Of a stretch of 64,000 bases of DNA, positions 19,188 to 27,723 are shown piece after piece. The stretch is taken from the NCBI GenBank assembly GCA_902768785.1, contig CACXMM010000001.1, positions 266,396 through 330,395 on the forward strand, written 5' to 3'. The notes beneath the pieces are model-generated. The model saw only the letters and a list, made by a program, of their open reading frames with translations, was not told where the DNA came from and made no database searches. The stretch comes from an uncultured Prevotellaceae bacterium (GTDB taxonomy: Bacteria > Bacteroidota > Bacteroidia > Bacteroidales > Bacteroidaceae). Within the stretch, counting starts at the first letter, position 1. The number at the start of each line of letters is the position of its first letter. The translations under genes were made by a program, and so were the position numbers.

Positions 19188-20484
19188 ATGCTTCCCACTC
19201 ATCCCACTGCTCCTGGTACCAGAAATGCCAAGTCTGCTGGTAGGGAGAGATGGTCTTGGGACCTGTCACAATGTTGTAGGTCTCCCACGCAGTCGTCGGA
19301 GGTACCACATCGTCGTTGTAGCCAAAGGAGAACCATCCGTTCTGTTTGTCGGTGATCAGCCGTGCGAAGTTGATCCCGTCATAATACCTACTCACCTCTA
19401 TCTTATTTTTCATCTCTCCTCTCTCATCTTTCATCTTTCCACTTTCATCCCTGCTGTCTCCACTGTAGAAATAATGTGGCCATCCGCAGGCAATGCCTTT
19501 CAGGGAATTGGTATGGTCGCAGAGTGCGGCATGCACGGGAGCATAGAACGTGATACGTTTGTCAAGCCCCGCCGTAGCCAGGGTGAGGAAACCGCCCTGT
19601 GAAGAGCCCGTCACCCCGCACTGTTTCCCGTTCCAAGGTGTGTATTGCTCGATGTAGTCAAGAGCACGGATGCAGCCCAGAACCACCCGTTTATAGTAAT
19701 GCTTGTCACGATTATCCATATTGAACTCCCAATAACCCATCAGTGCTCCGTTGAACACATCATCATACACCTTCTGTTCCATCGTCACGGGGATACCATG
19801 GATGCCGATCTCTAAGGTGATAGCACCTTGTGAGGCCGTATAGACATCCCCACCGTATGGACGCACACCGGCACCGGGCACACGCAGCAGCGCTGGGTAC
19901 TTCCCTTCTTTTACAGGGACACAAAGGATGCCATAGGTACGGTAGTTAGGTTGAATATTCTGGAACGACACCTCATAGACATTCACATCCTTTGTACACC
20001 GCTCAGGCAACAGTCGTTTGGTGGGGTTGAGGTCGGTTTTTCGGGCTTCAGCTATCGCATTCTGCCAGAATGAGGAGAAATCCTCCGGCATCACGGTTGA
20101 AGGCTGTAGCTTCTCAGGAGAGAAGGCTGCGGTACAAGCCTGCTGATAATCTTTTCCTCCCACATGGGCAACCACCTTCAGACGGTAGAACCCAGGCTGT
20201 TTCATCGTTCCCGTCCAGGTCATCGTACCATCCTTTAAGGTCACTCCCGTCTTTTTCACCTCGGGATACATCTCTGGTCCTGCTTCAAAATCCACTTGAG
20301 CATTCTCAATCAAAGTACTTGACCGTAAGACGTTTACCACGAACTTACACTTCTCACCTACCCGATATGTCCAATCCTTATGGTCGGGAGTGACGGTAAC
20401 TACGATATTGTTCCCTCTAATCTGTGCATGCAAGGGCATCAAGGCCATCAGGGCCAACAGCAAAGCGAGCGTTTTCTTCTTCAT
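19162..20484 (-). CDS. Secreted acetyl esterase, CE7 family, with repeat-derived loop
   Basis: 440 residues from the start at 20484 (MKKKTLALLLALMALMPLHA signal peptide). An N-terminal Ig-like region (~25-120) precedes an alpha/beta hydrolase of the acetylxylan esterase / cephalosporin deacetylase family: nucleophile Ser295 in GSSQGG, Asp391/392 in GYNDDVVPP and His420 in QTWHFW. It probably removes acetyl groups from glucomannan. Residues ~344-363 (SRDESGKMKDERGEMKNK) are encoded by a GATGAAA-type repeat in frame. The last residues come from the TTCAATTCT array. Confidence 0.87.
   Translation of the reverse strand: MKKKTLALLLALMALMPLHAQIRGNNIVVTVTPDHKDWTYRVGEKCKFVVNVLRSSTLIENAQVDFEAGPEMYPEVKKTGVTLKDGTMTWTGTMKQPGFYRLKVVAHVGGKDYQQACTAAFSPEKLQPSTVMPEDFSSFWQNAIAEARKTDLNPTKRLLPERCTKDVNVYEVSFQNIQPNYRTYGILCVPVKEGKYPALLRVPGAGVRPYGGDVYTASQGAITLEIGIHGIPVTMEQKVYDDVFNGALMGYWEFNMDNRDKHYYKRVVLGCIRALDYIEQYTPWNGKQCGVTGSSQGGFLTLATAGLDKRITFYAPVHAALCDHTNSLKGIACGWPHYFYSGDSRDESGKMKDERGEMKNKIEVSRYYDGINFARLITDKQNGWFSFGYNDDVVPPTTAWETYNIVTGPKTISPYQQTWHFWYQEQWDEWEAWLLKELKR
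19398..19453. repeat. gatgaaa repeat inside the CE7 gene
   Basis: On the minus strand GATGAAAGTGGAAAGATGAA-type units; same family as the array at 35404-35469 before the amidase gene. In frame. Confidence 0.75.
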
Positions 20485-20518
20485 ATAGGTTATAATAGAT
20501 ATCAATTCAAACACGCTA

Positions 20519-20526
20519 CAAAATTA
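20519..20526 (-). promoter_or_regulatory. Promoter of the CE7 gene (-7 box TAATTTTG)
   Basis: TAATTTTG fits TAnnTTTG, 35 bases before the ATG. It may drive the CE7-GH26-GH130-symporter-epimerase unit separately from the GH5 unit. Confidence 0.6.
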
Positions 20527-20611
20527 ACACTTTTTTTGCAAAAGAGACAATACTATTTTACCATTTATCAACACTTTACCCGAAATGACCGTTAATAATC
20601 TTTAAACCACA

Positions 20612-20645
20612 CAAAAGAAAAGGGGCCGCCCGCAGGCAGCCCCCA
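20612..20645 (-). terminator. Terminator after the carbohydrate-binding-like gene
   Basis: Stem GGGGCCGCC / GGCAGCCCC (20622-20630, 20635-20643, one mismatch) followed on the minus strand by TTTTCTTTTG. Separates the GH5 unit from the CE7 promoter. Confidence 0.75.
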
Positions 20646-20678
20646 ATGATTCAGATGTTTGAGTTAATTTTGTGACTA

Positions 20679-22025
20679 TTATTTTACCACATACTTCTTA
20701 CCATTACGGATCACGATTCCCTTGTAGTTAGCGGAAACCTTCTGACCAGCCACGTTGTATGCAGGAGCACTCTCTGTCTTCTCGGCTACAGCGGCATTGA
20801 TACCGGTGGTGATCTTGATCAGCTCTACGTTCTTAATGGTAAAGCCTAAGCCCTGGAAACGGAGACCGCTCGACTGGAGTTCAGCAAGAGCCTCAGCAGG
20901 TATTGGAGCCTCGAAATAGGTGTCGCCATCCTTCTTCTGACTCTGGAGTTCTGTAAAGTCAGACCAGTCAGAAACATGCTTATAGATAGGATTATAATCA
21001 GAACCCTTATCGATAAAGTTCACACGGATGATATCACCAACAGCAGCATCAGCAAACTTATCAGCCTCGATGACGATGGTGGAACCCCAGCTGTTGAAGA
21101 CTTCCTCACCCGACCAGATGACTACAGCACCATCCTCAGAAGGAGCAAGTTCCTTCGACAGGTACATAGCAGTGATGACCATCTTGGTTTCCACGGCAGT
21201 CTTTTCTTTCGTGCTCCAGTCCTCTATGGTAGGATCAGGGAAGTTGAAGTTCTGGAATGCCATCTGACTGATGTTCTCCCAACCTGTCAGGTCAACATAG
21301 TAGGTCTTCGGTGTCTCAGAAGCAGTGATCATCAAAGAGTTCTGCACACCAGTGTCCGGTGTACCCTGCAACACGAGCTGTACATCACCAGTCGTAGAAG
21401 CAACCTCAATAACCAGAGAATTGAAGCCAGCAGGATTCAGCTCACCGAACCACTTGCTGTGCCAACCAGCACCACCAGCAGCGAGGACGAAAGCATCGTC
21501 TGCAGCCACATAGCTGGCAAAATCCTTGTAGTTGATCACCATAGTACTCGGACCTTCACCCTTGGCTTCCTCATATTCGGCGATGGTTCCGGCATACACA
21601 CCCAATACTGTGGCAGCACCTACACCTTTTGCCTGAAGCCACACCTGAGCAACAACAGCTTTGTCAGCATCGTTGGAAATGTCAACACCTACAGCCTGAG
21701 CACCTGGAGAGCAGGATGCAGTGATCGCTTTCTTGCTATCATCGGTAACCTTTACCTCTCCTTCCTCAATCACGCCATGCTCCAGACAGAAGTTCAAGTC
21801 AGCTGTCACATCAGCCAGTTCCACCCATATACACTCATAGTTTGAGAAATCGGGAGTAGTACCCAGCCAAAAACCAGCTCCGCTCCATGCGGTACTAAAG
21901 TTAATGGTTCCGTTATCAATGGTAACGGCATCGCTCCAGGGATTCCAAGACCCCTCTAACTGGGTCTTTGCATTCATACTCACTGCCAAGAAAGCAGCTG
22001 CAATCAGCGTAAATAATTTTTTCAT
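20679..22025 (-). CDS. Secreted carbohydrate-binding-like protein with sorting-type C-terminus
   Basis: 448 residues with a signal peptide (MKKLFTLIAAAFLAVSMNA). I do not recognise a catalytic domain. Three related beta-rich segments (about 22-150, 155-300, 310-415), each starting with a W/G-rich stretch such as WSGAGFWLG or GGAGWHSKWFG, suggest tandem carbohydrate-binding-module-like jelly rolls. The end YNVAGQKVSANYKGIVIRNG resembles a short type IX secretion sorting tail, also seen in the endonuclease at 36.4 kb. Located directly after the GH5 mannanase, it probably binds mannan at the cell surface; binding is inferred. Confidence 0.65.
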   Translation of the reverse strand: MKKLFTLIAAAFLAVSMNAKTQLEGSWNPWSDAVTIDNGTINFSTAWSGAGFWLGTTPDFSNYECIWVELADVTADLNFCLEHGVIEEGEVKVTDDSKKAITASCSPGAQAVGVDISNDADKAVVAQVWLQAKGVGAATVLGVYAGTIAEYEEAKGEGPSTMVINYKDFASYVAADDAFVLAAGGAGWHSKWFGELNPAGFNSLVIEVASTTGDVQLVLQGTPDTGVQNSLMITASETPKTYYVDLTGWENISQMAFQNFNFPDPTIEDWSTKEKTAVETKMVITAMYLSKELAPSEDGAVVIWSGEEVFNSWGSTIVIEADKFADAAVGDIIRVNFIDKGSDYNPIYKHVSDWSDFTELQSQKKDGDTYFEAPIPAEALAELQSSGLRFQGLGFTIKNVELIKITTGINAAVAEKTESAPAYNVAGQKVSANYKGIVIRNGKKYVVK

Positions 22026-22057
22026 AAGCTTTTTGTTTTAAATGGTTATTCTATATA

Positions 22058-22103
22058 CTTTGAACTTTGAACTTTGAACATTGATCTTTGAACTTTGAAC
22101 TTT
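22058..22103. repeat. tttgaact repeat before the carbohydrate-binding-like gene
   Basis: Five copies of the 8-base unit TTTGAACT with variants. The same unit occurs at 23814-23840 and, inverted, at 34629-34701. Confidence 0.8.
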
Positions 22104-22139
22104 ATGATTAGAAGATGTATCGAGAGAACGAGGGCACCC

Positions 22140-23426
22140 CTATTCTCTATTCAACTTCTTCACCATCTCCTTGATCACTGCAATCGTGGAGAGATCTGTT
22201 GAGAACACGGAATTGAGACCCTGAGCCTCCTGGGCGGGATCACCTGTATAGTCATCCCCCACCATCCACTGGTCATGAACGGGAACGGCTTCACCGCCCC
22301 ATCCCCAGAAGTTACATCCGGCGAAGTGTCCGCCACTCAGGGCATTGTCGGCCACCAACGAGAACACAAAGCGGTAATAGTCATCGCGCACCGTAGTGGT
22401 GCTCTCTTGCGAGAAAGAGAAGCCATCGCGTGGGAAGCCGAACTCCTCCATCACTACCGGTTTGTTCAACCGGTCAGCCACAACCAGGTGCTCATCAATA
22501 TACCTTTTGGTGTTCTCACAGCTCCGCTGCAAGTCCTTCCTCAAGGTACGCTGATGTGCCCAGCTCCAGTTATAGGGCCACAGGTGGATATTCATATAGT
22601 CGATGTTCCGGTCGGCACAAATCTGCTCATACAACTTCATATCGTTTTCGCAGCCCCATGAGCCCTCACTGCCGATAGAGATCAGATGGTTCTTATCCAA
22701 TGAGCGAATCAAGGAAGAGGTCTCCGCCAACCATTGAGCAAACGGCTGCTTGGCCTCCTCACTGAACGCACGCGGCTCATTACCGATCTGCCACGACATG
22801 ATAGCAGGATCATCGGTGTATTTCTTTCCAGTATAGCGATTGGTGCGGGTAACCACATCCCTCACGTAGTTGTAGAACAGCTCATGCGCCTTTGTGTTCG
22901 AGGCATATTTGCTCATGGCGTTCATGAAAGCGGTATAGCCTGCCTCGTCGGGACGCGGCTGTCTGCCGGCACCGGCATGCTCCAAGTAGAAGCCATAGCC
23001 CCCACTCCATTCCCAGGAGTTGTTCAGGTAGAGCACTGCCACCATCTGTCGCTTCCCCATTTCCATGAGCAGGTAGTCAAGACCGGCGAAGATGGTGTCA
23101 TTATAGACGCCTGGGGCAATTTGCAAGGTGGGCTCCACCTTGGTCTTCACTCCCCGCTCGCCATCGCTACCCACAAGGATACGCAGGTTATCGATGCCCA
23201 TGGCTTTGAGGTTGTCCAGTTCACGGATCAGTCGTTCACGGTTTCCGCCCTGTCCCTCACTGCCGAGGATGGCACCATACCAGAAGTTGGTGCCGACATA
23301 ATAATATGGCTGTCCGCCACGGAGGAACCTGCCGTCTTTCACTTGTACAAATGGGGACGACTCCCCTTTGGCAAAAGCAGATGTCATGATCGTAACGATG
23401 AGTAACAGTACCGTTATTCTTTTCAT
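22140..23426 (-). CDS. Secreted GH5 (subfamily 7-like) endo-beta-1,4-mannanase
   Basis: 428 residues from the ATG at 23426 with a signal peptide (MKRITVLLLIVTIMTSAFA). GH5 catalytic residues: acid/base Glu217 in SWQIGNEPRA and nucleophile Glu328 in PVVMEEFGFPRD. The early YYYVGTNFWYGA and LNNSWEWSGG segments are those of GH5_7 beta-mannanases. Hydrolyses mannan, glucomannan or galactomannan backbones. It starts the mannan cluster and has a good promoter. Confidence 0.9.
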   Translation of the reverse strand: MKRITVLLLIVTIMTSAFAKGESSPFVQVKDGRFLRGGQPYYYVGTNFWYGAILGSEGQGGNRERLIRELDNLKAMGIDNLRILVGSDGERGVKTKVEPTLQIAPGVYNDTIFAGLDYLLMEMGKRQMVAVLYLNNSWEWSGGYGFYLEHAGAGRQPRPDEAGYTAFMNAMSKYASNTKAHELFYNYVRDVVTRTNRYTGKKYTDDPAIMSWQIGNEPRAFSEEAKQPFAQWLAETSSLIRSLDKNHLISIGSEGSWGCENDMKLYEQICADRNIDYMNIHLWPYNWSWAHQRTLRKDLQRSCENTKRYIDEHLVVADRLNKPVVMEEFGFPRDGFSFSQESTTTVRDDYYRFVFSLVADNALSGGHFAGCNFWGWGGEAVPVHDQWMVGDDYTGDPAQEAQGLNSVFSTDLSTIAVIKEMVKKLNRE

Positions 23427-23455
23427 ATGTTGACTTGTTATGTTGTTGTCGGGTG

Positions 23456-23486
23456 CAAAATTAATCATAATCTTTGAAAAACAATG
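23456..23486 (-). promoter_or_regulatory. Promoter of the GH5 mannanase gene
   Basis: -7 box TAATTTTG (23456-23463) with TTG 18 bases upstream, the Bacteroidetes arrangement; 30 bases before the ATG. Confidence 0.7.
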
Positions 23487-23532
23487 ATACTTTATTGTCA
23501 AATGCTAATATTTTATTATTTTGTTTGCATAG

Positions 23533-23637
23533 AAACCTCTTCTTCACTCTTTTCTTTGGCACAAAAAAAACTTCTTCTTCACTCTTTTCTTTGGCGCAAA
23601 GAAAACCTCTTCTTCACTCTTTTCTTTGGCGCAAAGA
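23533..23637. repeat. Three tandem copies of a 35-bp repeat
   Basis: Copies at 23533-23567, 23568-23602 and 23603-23637, each with CTTCTTCACTCTTTTCTTTG followed by GCGCAAAGA; the last two are almost identical. No gene overlaps. Confidence 0.9.
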
Positions 23638-23813
23638 AAAGAGACAAAAGAAACATCCACCCTAACCCGTCCTTCCCCTATATGGGAAGGCTCAACCGCA
23701 TTCCCGAGCTCGCTCGCCTACCCGTAGCCTTTCCTCTCGTCGCTCTTAAACTTAGGTAAGCTCGCCCCATCAAAGGGGCGGCTTGTCTTTCTTTTCGGCT
23801 GGCGCACTGTCCT

Positions 23814-24130
23814 TTGATCTTTGAACTTTGATCTTTGAACTTTATGATTACCTCTGTGGTCGTACAGACTCATCCGTGCGATTCGTGCAATCCGTGTTCC
23901 GTTCATCATCAGCCGTACAGGCTGATTATATTTCTGCGATTTCCGTGATATCTGTGTGACCCAACCTCAGCCGTACAGGCTGAAAATATTTCTGCAATTT
24001 CTGCAATTTCTGCGGGACCTTTTATAACCCTCAGAATTTCAGGGACCATCAGCCGTACAGGCTGAAAATATTTCTGCAATTTCTGCCATTTCTGCGGGAC
24101 CCTTAAAACAGCCGTACAGGCTGAAACCGC
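23814..24130. repeat. Array of ttgaact units and four TCAGCC-N5-GGCTGA hairpins
   Basis: Gap between the GH5 and kinase genes. After TTTGAACT units, hairpins TCAGCC-GTACA-GGCTGA occur at 23909-23925, 23967-23983, 24049-24065 and 24109-24124 (the last lacks the first T). They are separated by TTTCTGCAATTTCTGCGGGAC or TTTCCGTGATATCTGTGTGAC blocks. These blocks are the same arms that form nested palindromes at 33.5 and 36.0 kb, here all in one orientation. No open frame is convincing. Confidence 0.85.
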
Positions 24131-24188
24131 AACCCGTGATATCTATGACCTTAACTATTATCCCTTTGGGATTCTCCGCTAACTCTGT

Positions 24189-25127
24189 TTACTCTGCGTG
24201 AGATAAAAATGTCAATTCAAGCAACCCTTCCATCGGACTCTTGGCAATCGTTCCCATCTGGAAGCCCTCTTCCGCTGCCACCTCCCTCAGGATGTCCTGA
24301 TAATGGTAAGCGATGCTACCAATGGCCCCCACGGGGAGGTCAGGACGTCCGTAACGAACGATATTCTTTCTGAAGAAATCACGGAAATTCTGCTTCACCA
24401 GATCACGTAAAGGCTCCACGTCCAGATGCTGACCAATATATAAAGAGGTGGAGGCCAGGAAACGGTTGGCCATGGGCTCACGATACACCTTATTAATAAT
24501 TATGGGATAGGTAAGACCTGTTGTCTGGAGGAAATCGTCCTTCATCCACAACGGCAGTGCCCCCTTGAACAGCGCGTTCATGAACAACTTGCCCAGCACG
24601 GCACCACTGCCCTCATCGCCAAGGACATACCCTAATGGCGGAATGTTCGCCACGATGTCGTGCCCATCGTACAGACAAGAGTTAGAGCCAGTACCTAAGA
24701 TACAGGCGATACCCTCACTGTGCTGGCACACCGCCCGAGTCGCTCCCAACAGGTCACTGGCTACTTCGATAGTCTCTGTCTGAGGAAACACCTCTCGCAG
24801 CACCTTCTCCACCAACCCTTTTTTCTCAGGGATGCAACCGGCGCCGTAAAAAAAAATTTTCGAGGAAGGAGGAAGGAGGAGGGAGGAAGGAGATATGCTT
24901 TGAGTTTCGGTGGCGCGAGATATGTACCCCCGTATATCTGTACTATTCCCCTTCGTCCTTCGTCCCTCGTCCTTCCTCGGGAAAAGTTGTTCTACAACTT
25001 TTCCAATCTCCTCCGCCGTCTGATGCACCGGATTGATGCCTTGCGTTTCCACCCTGTGCACGATGGTGCCATTCTCCACCCATGCCCAATCGGTCTTCGT
25101 ACTCCCTGAGTCAGCTATCAGTATCAT
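24189..25127 (-). CDS. BadF/BadG-type sugar kinase (N-acetylglucosamine kinase-like) with in-frame repeat insertion
   Basis: 312-residue ASKHA-fold ATPase from the ATG at 25127. The phosphate-binding motif ILIADSGSTKTDWAWVE is N-terminal; GTGSNSCLYDG and GYVLGDEGSGAVLG are the typical nucleotide and sugar-site motifs. Family members of ~280 residues phosphorylate N-acetylglucosamine or related sugars. About 40 residues (PRKDEGRRTKGNSTDIRG to SSLLLPPSS) between VVEQLF and KIFFYGAGC are encoded by an inverted-repeat element (24860-24980), accounting for the extra length. The insertion falls between conserved strands, so the protein may still fold. Confidence 0.82.
   Translation of the reverse strand: MILIADSGSTKTDWAWVENGTIVHRVETQGINPVHQTAEEIGKVVEQLFPRKDEGRRTKGNSTDIRGYISRATETQSISPSSLLLPPSSKIFFYGAGCIPEKKGLVEKVLREVFPQTETIEVASDLLGATRAVCQHSEGIACILGTGSNSCLYDGHDIVANIPPLGYVLGDEGSGAVLGKLFMNALFKGALPLWMKDDFLQTTGLTYPIIINKVYREPMANRFLASTSLYIGQHLDVEPLRDLVKQNFRDFFRKNIVRYGRPDLPVGAIGSIAYHYQDILREVAAEEGFQMGTIAKSPMEGLLELTFLSHAE
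24860..24980. repeat. 121-bp inverted-repeat element inside the kinase gene
   Basis: Arms 24860-24893 (TCGAGGAAGGAGGAAGGAGG...) and 24951-24980 (ending CCTTCCTCGG) are inverted copies. It belongs to the same family as the intergenic element at 14334-14503, sharing the outer arm sequence and a similar CTTTGNGNTTTCG start of the interior. Confidence 0.85.
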
Positions 25128-25204
25128 AGATCTTCTTCTGATGTTCAATTGATAAATTATTAAAAATTACAGTGCAAATATACATATAATGCGGGAAAAA
25201 TACG

Positions 25205-25212
25205 TATTTTTG
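25205..25212 (+). promoter_or_regulatory. Promoter of the MscS gene (-7 box TATTTTTG)
   Basis: TATTTTTG fits TAnnTTTG, about 20 bases before the ATG at 25233. Confidence 0.6.
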
Positions 25213-25232
25213 CAAGCAAAACGAAGAAAAAG

Positions 25233-27608
25233 ATGATGAAATTCCACAAAATAGCAGGGGGACTGCTGCTGATAGTCTGCCTATTCCTGTACGCCCTGCC
25301 CACCCAAGCGGTGCTGAAGGAGAAAGATATCAATGCCACCCTGACCATCCTCCGACAGGAGTTGATGGATAAGCATGATGAGCTGGAGAAGCGTAACAAG
25401 ATTTCCGTGATCAGGAATGAGCAGATCATGAAACAGTTCCGGGAGACCTACCAACGGAGTAACCAGAACTCACTGATGTTGTATTCCCAACGACCGGAGT
25501 ATGTGTTCGACCTGACCTATGCCTGTCATGAGGCTACGAACCAGTTCCGTGAGTTCACCCGCCGGTCGATGCCCTTGCGTAAGTTCATCGAGAAGAACGA
25601 TGCCGAGATTGCCCGCTACGACAGTCTGATCGGCAGTCTGGAGAAGATGATGCGCTTCTCCCAACTGGACGAACGGGCACGTACCGACTGTAATGTCTGT
25701 CTGACCATGGCGACGAATATCCGGAACTCGATGAAGGGGAACCGGGAAGACATCGCCGACTATGAACGGCTGTTTAAGACAACGGAGCAACGTCTGAAGT
25801 ACTTGAACGACTACGCGAACAAACGGTACAATGAGATCCAGAGCAGTATCTTCAAGAACGGCGGCGAGAGTTATTTCAGTATCCTGTCGTCATTTCAGCA
25901 GAACCTGCTGGCCACAGCCGAGACGGTAAGCGACAAATACCGTCCTGTGAAGAAAGTCCAGTCGCAGTGGAACAGCAAGATTATCCTCGACCTGTTCCTC
26001 GGCATCTTCGTCTTCGCCATCGTATCCATCCTGCTGAACCTGCTGGCCATCCGCGTACTGCTGCCGAGGCGTTTCCAGAACGAGACCTTCCTGAAGAAAC
26101 GCGCCTGTATCATCTTAGCCACCACGACGATCACCTTCGCCATCATCGTCGGACTGCTCCGCACTTTCTCTGATCAGAACTTCCTCATCATGGCCAGTAA
26201 CCTTTTGGTGGAATACGCATGGCTGCTGGGCGTGATTCTGATTTCCCTGCTTCTCCGCGTGGAGGGCGACCAGATCAAGAGTGCATTCCGCATCTATGCT
26301 CCACTGATCTTCATGGGTTTTGTGGTCATCACCTTCCGCATCGTACTGATACCGAACGATCTGGTGAACCTCATCTTCCCCCCTATCCTGTTGTTGTGCA
26401 CCGTATGGCAGTGGAGCGTGATCCGCCGTCACGGAAAGAGGATACCGCGCAGCGACGTCTTCTACAGCTATATCTCACTGGTCATCTTCATGGTGAGCAC
26501 GGTAAGCTCATGGGTAGGCTATACCCTGCTCAGCGTACAGCTGCTCATCTGGTGGATCATGCAGTTAGCGTGCATCCTCACCATCACCTGCTTCACCAGT
26601 TGGATGAAGAACTACAGTCAGCGTCATCAGATAGCCAGTAAGCCTGTCACCAAGACCTGGTTCTTCCACCTGGTGTATGAAGTGCTGCTACCAGTCATGG
26701 CCCTGCTGTCCATCCCCTTGAGCATCTATATGGCTGCCGACGTGTTCAACCTGAGCGAGCTCACGTGGCAGATCTTCACCCGTCCGTTTGTGAACCTGAA
26801 GAACCTTCGTGTGAGCTTGTTCAGCATCATCCAGGTCCTGGAACTGTATTTCTTCTTCAAATACCTGAACAAGATTTGCTTAGACCTGCTGCATGTCCAT
26901 TTCCGCAGGAAGAACCTCGACAATGTCGGTTCTCGCGAGGTGATGGGAAAGAACGTCACCCAGGTACTGGTATGGGGTATGTGGCTGCTGATCAGTCTGA
27001 CGATCCTCCATGTGGGCGGCACCTGGTTAGGCTATATCGCCGGCGGTCTCTCCACTGGTGTCGGTTTCGCCTCGAAAGATATTCTGGAGAACCTCTACTA
27101 TGGCATCAACCTCATGGCAGGCCGCATCAAGGTGGGTGACTGGATAGAATGTGACGGTGTGAAGGGAAAGGTGGCGAGCATCAGTTATACGAGTACGATG
27201 CTGGAGGCCATCGACGGCTCCGTCATCGCCTTCACCAACTCGCAGTTGTTCACGAAGAACTACAAGAACCTGACGAAGAACCACGGTTACGTACTCTCAC
27301 TGATTCCCTTCGGTGTGGCGTACGGATCAAAGATGAAAGACGTAATGGCCCTGATTGAGGAGGCAGTGATGTCCATGCATCATCCCTATCTCGATCCCTA
27401 CAAACAAGTGAAAGTAGTATTCACGGAGTTTGGTGACAGCAGTATCAACTTCAAACTACTCTGCTGGGTGGATGCCATCAAGCAGATCTACGCTGTCTCC
27501 GATGTGATGAAATGTATTTATGACACGCTGAACACGAACGGCATCGAAATCCCGTTCCCGCAGAGGGATGTTTATGTGAAGGAAGTTCTGCAGAAAAAGA
27601 TAAACTAG
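25233..27608 (+). CDS. MscS-family mechanosensitive channel, large type
   Basis: 791-residue membrane protein. A signal-like N-terminus (FHKIAGGLLLIVCLFLYALPTQA) leads to a periplasmic helical region (~30-240) and then about ten transmembrane helices. The C-terminal MscS domain has the pore helix GGLSTGVGFASKDILENLYYGINL and the beta domain RIKVGDWIECDGVKGKVASI. It relieves osmotic pressure. Start ambiguity of one codon (ATGATG). The stop TAG is the first unit of the CTAG repeat that follows. Confidence 0.92.
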   Translation: MMKFHKIAGGLLLIVCLFLYALPTQAVLKEKDINATLTILRQELMDKHDELEKRNKISVIRNEQIMKQFRETYQRSNQNSLMLYSQRPEYVFDLTYACHEATNQFREFTRRSMPLRKFIEKNDAEIARYDSLIGSLEKMMRFSQLDERARTDCNVCLTMATNIRNSMKGNREDIADYERLFKTTEQRLKYLNDYANKRYNEIQSSIFKNGGESYFSILSSFQQNLLATAETVSDKYRPVKKVQSQWNSKIILDLFLGIFVFAIVSILLNLLAIRVLLPRRFQNETFLKKRACIILATTTITFAIIVGLLRTFSDQNFLIMASNLLVEYAWLLGVILISLLLRVEGDQIKSAFRIYAPLIFMGFVVITFRIVLIPNDLVNLIFPPILLLCTVWQWSVIRRHGKRIPRSDVFYSYISLVIFMVSTVSSWVGYTLLSVQLLIWWIMQLACILTITCFTSWMKNYSQRHQIASKPVTKTWFFHLVYEVLLPVMALLSIPLSIYMAADVFNLSELTWQIFTRPFVNLKNLRVSLFSIIQVLELYFFFKYLNKICLDLLHVHFRRKNLDNVGSREVMGKNVTQVLVWGMWLLISLTILHVGGTWLGYIAGGLSTGVGFASKDILENLYYGINLMAGRIKVGDWIECDGVKGKVASISYTSTMLEAIDGSVIAFTNSQLFTKNYKNLTKNHGYVLSLIPFGVAYGSKMKDVMALIEEAVMSMHHPYLDPYKQVKVVFTEFGDSSINFKLLCWVDAIKQIYAVSDVMKCIYDTLNTNGIEIPFPQRDVYVKEVLQKKIN

Positions 27609-27704
27609 ATAGAACTAGAAGAACTAGTATAAACTAGATAGAACTAGAAGAACTAGTATAAACTAGTGAAACTATGTATCTAGTGAAACTAGGTAGAACT
27701 AAAA
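27603..27704. repeat. aactag array, left of the four-helix-bundle gene
   Basis: About ten AACTAG-centred units, including two identical copies of AGATAGAACTAGAAGAACTA. A second array of the same unit lies at 28632-28693 beyond the gene. Confidence 0.85.
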
Positions 27705-27723
27705 AAGCAGGCCTCCTGTTAAA

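Noticed and set aside
20976-21845. 289-codon open frame antisense to the carbohydrate-binding-like gene
   Set aside because: The minus frame has a signal peptide, repeats and a sorting tail; the plus frame has none.
23909-24124. CRISPR-like look of regularly spaced TCAGCC...GGCTGA repeats
   Set aside because: The intervals are repeats themselves, irregular in length, with no cas genes; they are hairpin repeat arms.
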